Assembly (NCBI GenBank): GCA_031292215.1
Contig: JARLHO010000136.1
Span: 1-59,114 of the forward strand
From: Syntrophobacteraceae bacterium
GTDB taxonomy: Bacteria > Desulfobacterota > Syntrophobacteria > Syntrophobacterales > Syntrophobacteraceae
Reading direction: 5' to 3'
DNA: 59,114 bases
Position 1 is the stretch's first letter. Each line of letters starts with the position of its first letter. Under the pieces are notes generated by a model, which searched no databases, was not told where the DNA came from, and saw nothing but the letters and a program-made list of their open reading frames with translations. Below are positions 1 to 9,243 of the stretch, piece after piece. A program made the translations under genes and the position numbers.

Positions 1-169
1 GCTGCGTCGTTAAAATGGATAATATAGTGTAAATTCGAACTGTTGCAAATGATCTGTAGCTTTTGCTGTAAAAATGATCCTTCTGGATCTATCGGACAGG
101 AATTGTCTGCGCTGTTCTGAGCACTTTTGCAAGAGGCTCAATTTTTAACAATAATCCGGCTAAATATTA

Positions 170-613
170 TCACCCGTTTTCCCCTGACCTTTTTCTACCG
201 TGATCATCAATAATTTCCGTTAGCACCCCGTTTAGTTTCCCGGGATGAATGAACGAAAACTCCCCGTCTCGAAACGGCCGTGCCAACTTCCCTCGTTTAT
301 CGGCCAGGAAAGGATACCCCTTTGCCTGCAGTTCTGCTATGGAATCGCGCGTACTTTCCACGTTGAAGCCAATAAGCATAACCCCCTCGCCGCGCTTTTC
401 GATGAACCTTGCGACATCGCCCTCAGGGGTTGTTGATTCCATCAATTCAAACCCGACTTCTCCGACGTAATACCGCGCGACCCGGATCTTTTCCGATTCA
501 TCCTCATAGGAGTCATCGGGTTCGCTTTTTCCCAGAAGCGGCTCCCATTTTTTGCGAGCCTCCTGTAGGTCCTTTACGGCAATACAGATGTGATCAATTT
601 TTTGGATTTTCAT
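170..613 (-). CDS. mce: Methylmalonyl-CoA epimerase (VOC family)
   Basis: A 147-aa protein of the vicinal oxygen chelate fold. It should interconvert the (S) and (R) epimers of methylmalonyl-CoA in the cytoplasm, a step of the propionate/succinate (methylmalonyl-CoA) pathway. The N-terminus reads KIDHICIAVKDL, with the metal-binding His of the first half-repeat. A second half-repeat with the metal-ligand pattern near residues 85-140 ends in LTEIID. Length matches the family (about 130-150 aa). It begins with an ATG 35 bp after the upstream membrane-protein gene on the same strand. No mutase or decarboxylase gene is visible in the 169 bp to the window edge. The family assignment is firm; the exact substrate is inferred, because VOC proteins vary. 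Confidence 0.85.
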   Translation of the reverse strand: MKIQKIDHICIAVKDLQEARKKWEPLLGKSEPDDSYEDESEKIRVARYYVGEVGFELMESTTPEGDVARFIEKRGEGVMLIGFNVESTRDSIAELQAKGYPFLADKRGKLARPFRDGEFSFIHPGKLNGVLTEIIDDHGRKRSGENG

Positions 614-648
614 GATCTTCTCCCAATCCTTGGGTCTTAAGATGTGGA

Positions 649-2163
649 TTACGGGACTTTTCCTTCAAAGCTGCGGTTGGAGCAGTCCAAAGGGGGCAAA
701 GACAATCCCGGGCGCTCGTAGAGTTCATAAGTCGAGTCGGTGTAAATCTTTCGCCAGTCGGTTTTGGATAATGCCTTTGCGATTGGCATTTTTTTTCGAA
801 TCATCACGAGATCGGTGGGATATCGGGCCAGGACAGTCTTCCATCCTTTACCGGCAGTATAAAAGCAAACGTTTTCCTCAACCGTCCGGTCGGGGTAGGC
901 GACCTCGTATCGGGCGTCCATCGAAACCAGGACATTCGGGTAGAGCTCCCAGGAAACATAGGCCCCATCGTCGAAAAAAGTCATGAGATTGCCTTTGAAA
1001 TCAATTTTTTTAAGATAGTCCACCGGTCCTACCGGGTAAGCGTGTAGACCGTCCGCTCTCAGATCTCCGGGCGCCAGGAGCCTGTAGGAACGCAAACTGA
1101 TAAATCGTCCGGTGAAAAATAGGGTTGCGGCCAGAAAAACTGAGAGCAGGATGGCCCTCCGGCGCTCAAATAACTGCGAGATCACCTCTCCCATAGGAGT
1201 TAGTCCGATCCAGCCCGGCACATAAGAAATCCAGGCTATGGCGTAAAAGGGAAGCATCCGTTTATGGAGGACCGCCTCAAGTGCCACGCCCAAAAAGATA
1301 ACGATGCCGGAAAGGTTTTTTACTCCCAAAGTCTTAACGATATACAAAACCAGTGCAAAGGAATAAAGGACGAGCAATGGAATGATTACCTGAGTCCATT
1401 TTCCGATGCTCCATAGAGGATGCCATTCATCACTAAATGGACGGGACATGAATAACGCGCGCCTGAGATATGAGTAATAGTGAAAGCCGTATGGATTTAC
1501 CCCAATCAGTCCAAACATAGCGACAATCAGGATGACAAGGTGAACGTATGGCCGCTTTCGCAATGCCTGCTCGAAGCAATGGGCGGCCAGGATGACGATT
1601 GCGACCACAAACCCGCCGTGCAGGTTCACCCAGACGACATAGACACCAGGCCAGGCCGCGAGCCAGCCCCTGCGACCCGTTTTGTCCTGCTCCAGAAACA
1701 CGAGCAGGACAGCGAAAAACAAAAAAGAGTACAGTTGGGAACGAATGGGGGAAAATCCGGGAATAATCAAGGCAATAAATACCGGCGCCATCACGGCGAG
1801 GGATTCGAAGCCGGCCCCTCTTAACCGCGCACACCGAATGCCGACCAAGGAGATAAGTATGCCGAAAAGATAGGTAGCCGCCACAATTCCCGCTCGTCCA
1901 AAATGGCCGGCCAGCCAGTAGACGATCATACTCCCTCCCCATTCGTGGTTCATTACGGGGAAAAGTGTGGGCGTGTATGCAAAATGGTCATGGAGGGGTA
2001 TGTGTCCCAAAGCGAGTGTTTGACGAGCAAAGGCCATCTCCCACCAGACATCCGGGTCAACTATTTTTGGCGAAAGGCTGGTAAAGAGCATCGCAAGCAG
2101 CCCGAGGCATACTACGGAGCGGAGAATCTTCCGGCTCGCCATCCAATCGGTAACTGAGTCCAT
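649..2163 (-). CDS. Multi-pass membrane protein, possible glycosyltransferase-like
   Basis: About 504 aa with roughly ten hydrophobic segments between residues 15 and 370, followed by a soluble C-terminal domain of about 130 aa. The region after the first membrane segment (DPDVWWEMAFARQTL) and the HEWGG stretch resemble the outer loop of PMT/ArnT-like polyprenol-dependent glycosyltransferases, where acidic residues are catalytic. I could not identify the family with certainty. I chose the ATG at 2163 because a GAGG ribosome binding site lies about 8 bases upstream; a TTG two codons earlier would be the longest frame. The gene lies between gcvT/glyA and mce on the same strand, with no obvious functional link to either. 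Confidence 0.6.
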   Translation of the reverse strand: MDSVTDWMASRKILRSVVCLGLLAMLFTSLSPKIVDPDVWWEMAFARQTLALGHIPLHDHFAYTPTLFPVMNHEWGGSMIVYWLAGHFGRAGIVAATYLFGILISLVGIRCARLRGAGFESLAVMAPVFIALIIPGFSPIRSQLYSFLFFAVLLVFLEQDKTGRRGWLAAWPGVYVVWVNLHGGFVVAIVILAAHCFEQALRKRPYVHLVILIVAMFGLIGVNPYGFHYYSYLRRALFMSRPFSDEWHPLWSIGKWTQVIIPLLVLYSFALVLYIVKTLGVKNLSGIVIFLGVALEAVLHKRMLPFYAIAWISYVPGWIGLTPMGEVISQLFERRRAILLSVFLAATLFFTGRFISLRSYRLLAPGDLRADGLHAYPVGPVDYLKKIDFKGNLMTFFDDGAYVSWELYPNVLVSMDARYEVAYPDRTVEENVCFYTAGKGWKTVLARYPTDLVMIRKKMPIAKALSKTDWRKIYTDSTYELYERPGLSLPPLDCSNRSFEGKVP

Positions 2164-2294
2164 TCGCAAGGCCTCAAATCTCTAGACGGTCAATGTATGG
2201 CTTTGATGCCGCCAACGCTGATAAAACAGGGAAAATCAATTTGCCTTTTTTGTATGATTTTGAAAAAATCAACTTGGGTTGGGACAGCAGCCGC

Positions 2295-5009
2295 TTACAC
2301 CAGGTTGCGAAGGCTTTCCAGTAAATCCGCGTGCTCTTTTCCTGCAAAACAAAACCGCAGCTCACCAAACGGCGCCCGCAAAGCCTTCACTTCATCGAGC
2401 GGGTTTTGGCCATCGACCACTATTTCCTTTATCAGTCCCGCCAACACGAGGAAATCCTTTTCCTCCATCCCGAAGCGGGTCATTTCCGCTACCCCCATGC
2501 GGATACCGCTTGCGGCGCTAAAGCCTTCATCCGAGGGGAGCGCCTGGTAGTTGCAAATGATATTGTTTGCCTCAAGCCGTTGGGCAACCTCGGGCCCCCG
2601 GGCGTAGCCGACGTTTGCAACAACCTGGTGGGTTTCGGTAAAACCGATGTCCGGGTCTCCCGCCACCTCGAGGCCCAAGTCCTTTAGGGCCCTGGCGAAG
2701 GTCTTGGCGTTGGCGATCACTTTCCGCTGATAGTGGTCTTTAAAGAAGTTCATCTCGTAGGCGGCCATAAGAAGCCCGACAAGCGTTCCCGGATGATGGT
2801 TTGATACCGCCCCGGGGAAGGCCCTTCGCCGTACGGCCTCCCACAGTTCGTACTTTTCCTCGCGCTCTTCAAAACGGCTGGCGATTACCCCCCGCTGCGT
2901 GCCAAAAAAGGTCTTGTGGGTCGATCCCGTGACAAGGTCGGCCCCCTCGGCGAAAGGGCTCTGAAAGTACGGGCCGATAAGCCCCAGCACATGGGCCGCA
3001 TCATACATAACGACCGAATCGATCCGCTCCTCGTCCAGATACTTGCGGATTTGTGCAATCGGCTCAGGGTGTAAAATCACGCTCTTGCCGAAAATGATCA
3101 GTTGCGGCCGGCAGGAGTCGATCAGCTCACAAGCCGCAGGGACGTCGATCTTGTACGGATTTTCAGGCAGCACGGGAAAATTTACCACTGCCGGCCGTTC
3201 GGTGTGCGGGTCGCGGGCTACAAAGTCTCGAAGCGCCCCCATGGGCTGCGCGCTAAGATGGCCCCCTTTGCCAATGTGGTTGTTCATGACGCTTCTTATG
3301 CGGTGCGGCTCGCTCCGACGGTCGGCGCGGTTGATATAATCGACCATTGCGCTAAAAAGTGTCACGTTGGCCATCTGCCCGCTGATCACACGGGTCTCGG
3401 CCTCGACGCAGCCAAGATAGGTGCGGAACTCCTCTTCGAGCAGCCACTCCACTTCGGCGATAAAATCCGTCCCCTGGTAATAAAAGATCTCGGTATCGTA
3501 GAAAGCCTTCGCCCCTTTATGCTCGGCGTACCGGAAGGCAGGATCGGTTATCGAGAGCAGGCGGACCATCGGGGAAGGAGTCATCTCGGAAGGTATGAGG
3601 TTGATGCATTCGTGCCGGCGCCAGCGGGTATTTTCCACCGCCTTGCGCACAAGGGCGCCGGGACCAATTGCCGGCGCCCCTGCTGGCTCCGGCAGGGTGG
3701 ACGGCGGCGCCGACTCGACCCGCTTGCAAAACCGGCGAGGACAGGTAAAGGGCAGCTCCGGGATTTTATGACCCGAGACGATGGGGTGACCATACGGGGG
3801 AGCATCGGAGCGGAGGTGGTATTCCACGACGACCGCATCTACCGGCTTGCCGCGAATATCTACGACCACTCTATCATCTTCTATGACGTAGCTATCCAGA
3901 AAAGCCAGAGATATCGCGCGAAATTTATGTTCTCCGGCCTGCCTGGAAATAAGCCCCTTGTCTTCGAACGGCCGGTAAGGGACCATCGTGCCGCTGCTTA
4001 TATATCCGACAGGCTTACCGTCCTTTAGGACCCCGGCCCCGGCCCGCGCGATCCCCCTTCCGGTCACGGCCACACACTTGAACATGCGCGGCAGGTCGGA
4101 AATGGACGAGTAATCGCGGGCGATAATTTTGGAGTAGGCCGCAAACTGCTTCTTAAGGGCCAAACGGCCGACAAAATCCACCTTAAGAGGGGAAAAACTC
4201 ACTGCCCACTTAGCTATCGGGAAGGCAAAGCAGGGGATCTCGCGCCCCTGCCGGTCGATTCCGAATTCGTGGCCGTAGAGTGGAAGCGAGGCCTCAAGAC
4301 GCAGTGTATCGCGGGCGGCAAGCCCTGCGGGAACGGCCCCCTTTTCTGTAAGCAGATCCCATAACCGGGGCGCGTCCGCGCCGGGGACAAAAAGTTCAAA
4401 ACCAAGAGGTTCACCGGTGTAGCCGGTGCGAGAGATCATTACCCTGGCGCCTCCAATGGAGGCAAAGCCGACGCTGTTGCGATACGGCTCCGGGAGCCCC
4501 GGCCGGTCTTGGGCCAAAGCCTCGATTATCTTTCGACTTTTGGGCCCCTGCAAGGCGAACATTGCCATATCGTAGGTCAGATCGACCAGTTCGACCCCTG
4601 CGAACGACCCCGCGTGAAACTGAAGGTATTCCCAGTCCTTTTTGCGGTTCGCGGCGTTTACGACAAGCAGGTATTCGTCTTCGACAAAGCGATAGAGAAA
4701 GGCGTCGTCGATTGCGCCCCCCGTCTTGCTTGTAATAAGCGTATACTGGGCCCCGGTCGGAGCAAGGTCGAGAGCTTCGGCGTTATTGGAGAGCACATGC
4801 TGCACAAACCGGAGTGCTCCGGCCCCGCGAATGCGAAACCGCCCCATGTGGGAGACATCGAATACCCCCGCCTTGCTCCGCACGCCGAGATGTTCCTCCA
4901 CGACACCGGAAGGGTATTCGAGGGGCATCTCCCACCCGCCAAATTCCACCATACGAGCCCCCAGCGCTTTGTGCCGGTCGTAGAGAACAGTCCGTTGAGG
5001 CTTTTCCAT
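2295..5009 (-). CDS. GcvT-GlyA fusion: aminomethyltransferase plus serine hydroxymethyltransferase
   Basis: About 904 aa, two enzymes in one chain. Residues 1 to about 395 are the glycine cleavage T protein, which releases ammonia from aminomethylated GcvH and forms 5,10-methylene-tetrahydrofolate (features: MVEFGGWEMP, VFDVSHMGR, SRTGYTGEP). After a proline/alanine-rich linker near 415-430, residues from about 435 to the end form a PLP-dependent SHMT (INLIPSEMTP, MYDAAHVLGL, and GSTHKTFFG, with the PLP-binding Lys near 700). SHMT uses the methylene-THF made by the T half to convert glycine to serine, so the fusion suggests local hand-over of the C1 unit. It is the last gene of the gcvH-gcvPA-gcvPB-maoC run. 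The ATG at 5009 is preferred over a TTG two codons earlier. There is no break in frame across the junction. Confidence 0.93.
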   Translation of the reverse strand: MEKPQRTVLYDRHKALGARMVEFGGWEMPLEYPSGVVEEHLGVRSKAGVFDVSHMGRFRIRGAGALRFVQHVLSNNAEALDLAPTGAQYTLITSKTGGAIDDAFLYRFVEDEYLLVVNAANRKKDWEYLQFHAGSFAGVELVDLTYDMAMFALQGPKSRKIIEALAQDRPGLPEPYRNSVGFASIGGARVMISRTGYTGEPLGFELFVPGADAPRLWDLLTEKGAVPAGLAARDTLRLEASLPLYGHEFGIDRQGREIPCFAFPIAKWAVSFSPLKVDFVGRLALKKQFAAYSKIIARDYSSISDLPRMFKCVAVTGRGIARAGAGVLKDGKPVGYISSGTMVPYRPFEDKGLISRQAGEHKFRAISLAFLDSYVIEDDRVVVDIRGKPVDAVVVEYHLRSDAPPYGHPIVSGHKIPELPFTCPRRFCKRVESAPPSTLPEPAGAPAIGPGALVRKAVENTRWRRHECINLIPSEMTPSPMVRLLSITDPAFRYAEHKGAKAFYDTEIFYYQGTDFIAEVEWLLEEEFRTYLGCVEAETRVISGQMANVTLFSAMVDYINRADRRSEPHRIRSVMNNHIGKGGHLSAQPMGALRDFVARDPHTERPAVVNFPVLPENPYKIDVPAACELIDSCRPQLIIFGKSVILHPEPIAQIRKYLDEERIDSVVMYDAAHVLGLIGPYFQSPFAEGADLVTGSTHKTFFGTQRGVIASRFEEREEKYELWEAVRRRAFPGAVSNHHPGTLVGLLMAAYEMNFFKDHYQRKVIANAKTFARALKDLGLEVAGDPDIGFTETHQVVANVGYARGPEVAQRLEANNIICNYQALPSDEGFSAASGIRMGVAEMTRFGMEEKDFLVLAGLIKEIVVDGQNPLDEVKALRAPFGELRFCFAGKEHADLLESLRNLV

Positions 5010-5086
5010 GTGCAATACCCCTTAAAGAGCCCGGGCGAGCGGTGAATGGAAAGGGTCCTAAGGCCCTCCGCTACAGATTCACCGAT

Positions 5087-5566
5087 TCACCCGGCATCCC
5101 TGCAAAGCAGAAAATTCACCGCCTTCATGGTCATCACCGTTTTCTTATCTCCATTGATCACCTCGACAAAGGACGTAATAATGCCACGGTCCGGTTTCGA
5201 GTTCGAACGCTTGGCGTCCATAATCGTTACTCGCACGGCAAGCTCATCTCCGGGGCGAACCGGTTTTATCCAGCGCAGTTCGTCCACGCCTGGAGAACCC
5301 AGGCTTGCCGCCGAAGGGAGAAAGTGATCGGCAAATAGCCTCATCATCAGAGAGGACGTATGCCACCCGCTGGCAATCAGGCCGCCGTAGACGGTCGTTT
5401 TCGCAGCTTCCGGGTCCGTATGAAAAATCTGCGGATCGAACCGTTTGGCAAATTCAATTATCTCCGCCTCCTCCACCCCGATCGAACCGAACTCGTACAC
5501 GCAGCCGACTTCGTAGTCCTCAAAAAAGCGCTCATCCCTCGTGTTAGAAAACTTGCAATTACCCAT
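5087..5566 (-). CDS. MaoC-like hot-dog hydratase
   Basis: A 159-aa single hot-dog domain of the MaoC/(R)-specific enoyl-CoA hydratase family. The catalytic region reads FAKRFDPQIFHTD, with the Asp and His spacing typical of R-hydratases. It is followed by YGGLIASGWHTSS and, later, the substrate-tunnel strand DELRWIKPVRPGDEL. The family hydrates trans-2-enoyl-CoA or related thioesters in the cytoplasm. It sits inside the glycine cleavage operon, about 40 bp after gcvPB and 77 bp before gcvT/glyA, and is preceded by a GAGG ribosome binding site. Its contribution to glycine metabolism is not obvious; it may serve acyl-CoA metabolism or be a passenger. Family call sure, substrate unknown. Confidence 0.85.
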   Translation of the reverse strand: MGNCKFSNTRDERFFEDYEVGCVYEFGSIGVEEAEIIEFAKRFDPQIFHTDPEAAKTTVYGGLIASGWHTSSLMMRLFADHFLPSAASLGSPGVDELRWIKPVRPGDELAVRVTIMDAKRSNSKPDRGIITSFVEVINGDKKTVMTMKAVNFLLCRDAG

Positions 5567-5606
5567 ATAGTACCTCGCACCTCCACCGCTTCACTCATTA
5601 ACCGAT

Positions 5607-7064
5607 TTACTTGCACGTTAAACGCGGATTTCGCGCAGCCCCCGTTTCATCCAGCCGCCGCATTTTCGTACGCCATGGTGCGCCGTGGAGCAACTCCTGG
5701 CTCTCACCAGCCTCTTTAACTATTTGCCTGAACGCTTCCACAAACAAGTCCAGCTCCTCTTTGCACTCCGTCTCGGTGGGCTCGATCATGAGCGCCCCGC
5801 TGACGACCAGCGGGAAATATATTGTCGGAGGATGAAAGCCGTAGTCAATCAATCTTTTCACCATGTCCAAGGTAGATATTCCAAGAGGGGCCTGGAGCTT
5901 GTCGGAAAAAACGCATTCGTGCATGCAGGGCCTGTCATAGGCCAGATGCAGGACGTCCTTGAGCTTTTCCTTTACATAATTGGCATTCAACACGGCCAAC
6001 TGGCTAACCTTTTTTAGTTCCGGCCCAAGGCTAAGGATATAGCTGTAAGCCCGTATCATAATCCCCACGTTGCCGTAGAAAGCATGCAGCTTGCCGATGG
6101 ACCGGGGGAAGTCGCCCGATAGCCTCAAACTCCCCTTATCGTCGACGATGCGCGGTATCGGCAGGAAAGGCTCGAGGTGTTTTTTCACACACAGGGGGCC
6201 GGCCCCGGGGCCGCCTCCTCCGTGCGGGGTCGAAAAGGTCTTGTGCAGATTCAGGTGCAAAACGTCTATCCCCGTGTCCCCCATGTGTGCGATCCCGAGC
6301 ACGGCGTTCATATTGGCCCCGTCCGCATATACCAACCCACCCCTTGCGTGGACGATTTCGGCGATCCCCCTTATGTTTTCTTCAAAAAAACCAAGCGTAT
6401 TCGGATTGGTAACCATGATTCCGGCAGTTTCCTCGTCCATTGCCGCGGCAACGCCTTCGACGGAAAGCACTCCTCTGTCACTGGACCCCACTTTTACCGG
6501 ACTGAAACCGCAAAGGGCGGCACTGGCCGGGTTGGTGCCATGGGCGGTATCCGGAACGATAATTTTCGAGCGGCCTCGCCCCTTGCTCTTGTGATAGGCA
6601 TGGAAGATGAGCATACCGGCGAGTTCGCCCTGAGCGCCCGCCGCCGGCTGAAGAGAAACCGCGTCCATCCCCGTGATTTCCCCCAAAAACCGTTCGAGCT
6701 CAAACATCATCTTCAGCGCGCCCTGCGATAACTTTTCCGGAAGGAGCGGATGAGCGCCGGCAAAGCCGGGAAGGGCGGCCTGTTTTTCATTGCTCTTCGG
6801 ATTATATTTCATGGTGCACGAACCCAGGGGATACATACCCGTATCCACGCCGAAGTTCCACGTCGACAACCGAGTGTAGTGGCGCACCACCTCGACCTCG
6901 CCAAGGTCGGGGAAATCCGGACCCTCTCCGACCAACTCTTCGTCCACAGGGGCGTAATCCACATCCCTGCGGGGTATCGACATCCCGGCTCTGCCCCTTT
7001 TGCCTTTATCGAAAAGCAATGGCTCGTTTAGCACCAAACCGGTGGAACCCGCAAATTCAACCAT
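5607..7064 (-). CDS. gcvPB: Glycine decarboxylase (P protein) subunit 2
   Basis: A 485-aa PLP enzyme subunit. With GcvPA it decarboxylates glycine and loads the remaining aminomethyl group on the lipoyl arm of GcvH. The PLP-binding Lys is at about residue 275 in LNLHKTFSTPHGGGG. Further signatures are GMYPLGSCTMKYNP near residue 76 and DTAHGTNPAS near 172. Length agrees with the split-P subunit found in many anaerobes and archaea. A GAGGGG ribosome binding site precedes the ATG at 7064. It follows gcvPA on the same strand, but a 216-bp gap with a palindromic repeat separates them, which is unusual for two subunits of one enzyme. Confidence 0.96.
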   Translation of the reverse strand: MVEFAGSTGLVLNEPLLFDKGKRGRAGMSIPRRDVDYAPVDEELVGEGPDFPDLGEVEVVRHYTRLSTWNFGVDTGMYPLGSCTMKYNPKSNEKQAALPGFAGAHPLLPEKLSQGALKMMFELERFLGEITGMDAVSLQPAAGAQGELAGMLIFHAYHKSKGRGRSKIIVPDTAHGTNPASAALCGFSPVKVGSSDRGVLSVEGVAAAMDEETAGIMVTNPNTLGFFEENIRGIAEIVHARGGLVYADGANMNAVLGIAHMGDTGIDVLHLNLHKTFSTPHGGGGPGAGPLCVKKHLEPFLPIPRIVDDKGSLRLSGDFPRSIGKLHAFYGNVGIMIRAYSYILSLGPELKKVSQLAVLNANYVKEKLKDVLHLAYDRPCMHECVFSDKLQAPLGISTLDMVKRLIDYGFHPPTIYFPLVVSGALMIEPTETECKEELDLFVEAFRQIVKEAGESQELLHGAPWRTKMRRLDETGAARNPRLTCK

Positions 7065-7146
7065 AATTACCCCTCATTATCCATTCTGCCGGAAAAGGCC
7101 TCGGAACTAAACGGGTGCAAGACCAGGTTGTGTTCAAGATTTGGCC

Positions 7147-7230
7147 GATGGGTTGCGCTTCGCTCCACCCACCCTACGCCAGCCCGTCGAGAGCCGCTGC
7201 AAGGATGGGTGGAACGCGGTGAAACCCATC
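7147..7230. repeat. Palindromic REP-like element between gcvPA and gcvPB
   Basis: Two inverted arms, GATGGGTTGCGCTTCGCTCC... (7147-7175) and ...GGTGAAACCCATC (7202-7230), are about three-quarters complementary and can form one long stem-loop. The arms carry the GATGGGT...CCACCC motif of a repeat type dispersed in many bacterial genomes. It lies in the only sizeable gap of the gcv operon, so in the transcript it would form a hairpin between two cistrons encoding subunits of the same enzyme. Confidence 0.7.
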
Positions 7231-7280
7231 CGTTTGACGCGTCTTGAATGCAATTTCGTATAAGGCCCGCACCCGCAGTT

Positions 7281-8624
7281 CTAAATGTTGCAATCGGCCC
7301 TCAACAGATTCACCAGTTCGTCCATATCATTTTTTGTCTTGGTCTCCGTTACGCACAGAAGATATCGATTCTCCATCCCGGAGTAAAAAGAGGCCAATGG
7401 CAGCCCGGCCACCAGTTTCCGATCGAGCAGCCGCTGATAGACCGCGTCCGAACCGGGCGGAAGTTCCACTACGAATTCGTTGAAGGTAGGGACTGAAAAA
7501 GGAATCGCGAACCCGGCTTTTCTTAGTTCCTTCTTGAGGTATTCGCTTTTGTCATAGTTTAGCCGCGCGAGTTCCCGCAGGCCGCTTCCCCCGAGCGAGG
7601 CCATATACATTGCGGAGGTTACAGCGCAAAGGCCGCTGTTTGTGCAAATATTGGAAGTGGCCTTCTCCCGCCTTATGTGCTGCTCCCGCGTCGCCAGAGT
7701 CAGAACGAAGCCCGATTTTCCGTCCCTGTCTTCGGTCCTGCCCACCAGACGGCCCGGCATGCTTCTCAGGTACCGCTTACAACTGGCGAACATTCCCAAC
7801 CCTGGCCCTCCATAGCTTTGGGGAATCCCGAAACTTTGCCCCTCGCCGCAGCAAATGTCCGCGCCAAGGGCGCCCGGACTCTTGTAGAGACCGAAGGCCA
7901 GGGGCTCCGTAAAAGATGCGACCAACAGCGCTCCGGCATCGTGAGCAAGGCTGGCCACCGAGCCCAAATCTTCCATGCAGCCTGCAAAATTAGGCGATTG
8001 GACGGCAACGGCCGCAAGCCCTTCGATGGTTTTTAGTCCCGTTAGTTCCGTCCGGCCGCAAGACGTAAGGGGAAGTTCGACGATTTCAAACCCCGCAGGC
8101 TCCAAGTAGGTGCGGACCACAAGCCTGTACTGCGGGTGGATGAGGCTTGAGAGGGCCACCTTTTTGAACCCGCTCACCCGGGCCGCCATCAACAGTGCTT
8201 CGGCCAGCGCGGAAGCTCCATCGTAGAGGGACGCGTTGGCTACGTCCATGCCCAGAAGACGAGCGATAAAGGTCTGGTACTCAAATATGGCCTGTAGGGT
8301 GCCCTGACTTATTTCCGGCTGATACGGAGTATAGGATGTGGAGAATTCCGACCTGCCCAGAAGATAGGAAACCGTCGCAGGAATGAAATGGTGGTAGCTT
8401 CCAGCCCCCAGAAAAACTTTGTACTCGGGGGCAACGGCCATGGTTTTGGCCAGGACCGCCATCAAATCGTTTAATTCCCACTCGGTGACAGGTCCCGGGA
8501 GGCTTAAGTCCCCTTTTCTACGGCAATCTTCGGGGATCGTCGAAAAAAGCTCCTCCAGGCTCGATGCTCCAATTACCCGAAGCATCTCGGCCACATCTTC
8601 TTCGGTGTGTGGCAGATATCTCAT
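7281..8624 (-). CDS. gcvPA: Glycine decarboxylase (P protein) subunit 1
   Basis: A 447-aa subunit of the split glycine decarboxylase, working with GcvPB and lipoylated GcvH. Recognisable parts are the N-terminal MRYLPHTEEDVAEML, the SYTPYQPEISQGTLQAIFEYQT segment (residues about 97-118), SLYDGASALAEA, and QSYGGPGLGMFA in the second half. Length is usual for the family. The ATG at 8624 overlaps the stop codon region of gcvH by 4 bases, indicating translational coupling. The downstream gene is gcvPB after a 216-bp gap. Confidence 0.96.
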   Translation of the reverse strand: MRYLPHTEEDVAEMLRVIGASSLEELFSTIPEDCRRKGDLSLPGPVTEWELNDLMAVLAKTMAVAPEYKVFLGAGSYHHFIPATVSYLLGRSEFSTSYTPYQPEISQGTLQAIFEYQTFIARLLGMDVANASLYDGASALAEALLMAARVSGFKKVALSSLIHPQYRLVVRTYLEPAGFEIVELPLTSCGRTELTGLKTIEGLAAVAVQSPNFAGCMEDLGSVASLAHDAGALLVASFTEPLAFGLYKSPGALGADICCGEGQSFGIPQSYGGPGLGMFASCKRYLRSMPGRLVGRTEDRDGKSGFVLTLATREQHIRREKATSNICTNSGLCAVTSAMYMASLGGSGLRELARLNYDKSEYLKKELRKAGFAIPFSVPTFNEFVVELPPGSDAVYQRLLDRKLVAGLPLASFYSGMENRYLLCVTETKTKNDMDELVNLLRADCNI

Positions 8625-9028
8625 TCCTTAAATCCCTTGAGCATTTCGATGTATTGCTCGCTGGTCATGAGGCCATCCATTTCGGTTGGGTCCACCGGCT
8701 TTACCTCAGCAATCCATCCATCCGTATAGGGAGCCGAATTCACCAACCCCGGCGAGCCTTCAAGCGTGACATTTACCCCGGCTATTTCCCCACCGACAGG
8801 GGCATACACTTCACCTACCGCCTTGACGGATTCCAGTGCCCCGCATTCCTCGCCTTTCGCGTATTTTTTCCCCATCCGGGGCGCTTCGACGAAGACAATA
8901 TCCCCGAGCCGATCCTGGGCATAATCCGTAACGCCTATGCGAATTATATCCCCCTCGACCCTTGCCCACTCATGATCCAATGTGTAGCGAACATCGCTCG
9001 GAGTCGCCAGTTGACTGATTTCCTTCAT
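8621..9028 (-). CDS. gcvH: Glycine cleavage H protein (lipoyl carrier)
   Basis: A 135-aa carrier protein that shuttles the aminomethyl intermediate between the P and T proteins. The lipoylated Lys is about residue 69 in CGALESVKAVGEVYAPV. The N-terminal YTLDHEWARVEGD is the usual H-protein start, and the C-terminus ends in a typical helix. It is the first gene of the gcv run, so the operon promoter should lie in the 215 bp upstream (9029-9243). I looked there for a glycine riboswitch and saw none. An AAAGGGGA ribosome binding site precedes the start. No lipoate ligase or L-protein (lpd) gene is in the window. Confidence 0.96.
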   Translation of the reverse strand: MKEISQLATPSDVRYTLDHEWARVEGDIIRIGVTDYAQDRLGDIVFVEAPRMGKKYAKGEECGALESVKAVGEVYAPVGGEIAGVNVTLEGSPGLVNSAPYTDGWIAEVKPVDPTEMDGLMTSEQYIEMLKGFKE

Positions 9029-9243
9029 CTTCGTCCCCTTTGCCGGATGGTTCGATGAATGCGCGCCCCGTGGACAGGCAGGAATTACCCAACAGTGCAG
9101 TCTGCATTGTAATACAAAGATTTATAGAAGCCAGAGGCCAAACGGAGGGCAGGGAAAAAAGAGCATAAGGCGGACATTGCGCTACGGGTTAAACTCCGCC
9201 CTGAATTTCCGCTTTCTTAAGTAATGCGCAATAATTGGATTGA

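Noticed and set aside
3102-4028. 308-codon plus-strand frame
   Set aside because: Lies fully antisense to the conserved gcvT/glyA fusion, has no ribosome binding site and a composition typical of a shadow frame.
9029-9243. Glycine riboswitch before gcvH
   Set aside because: The leader was read on the coding strand; neither of the conserved glycine aptamer cores nor a tandem arrangement is visible.
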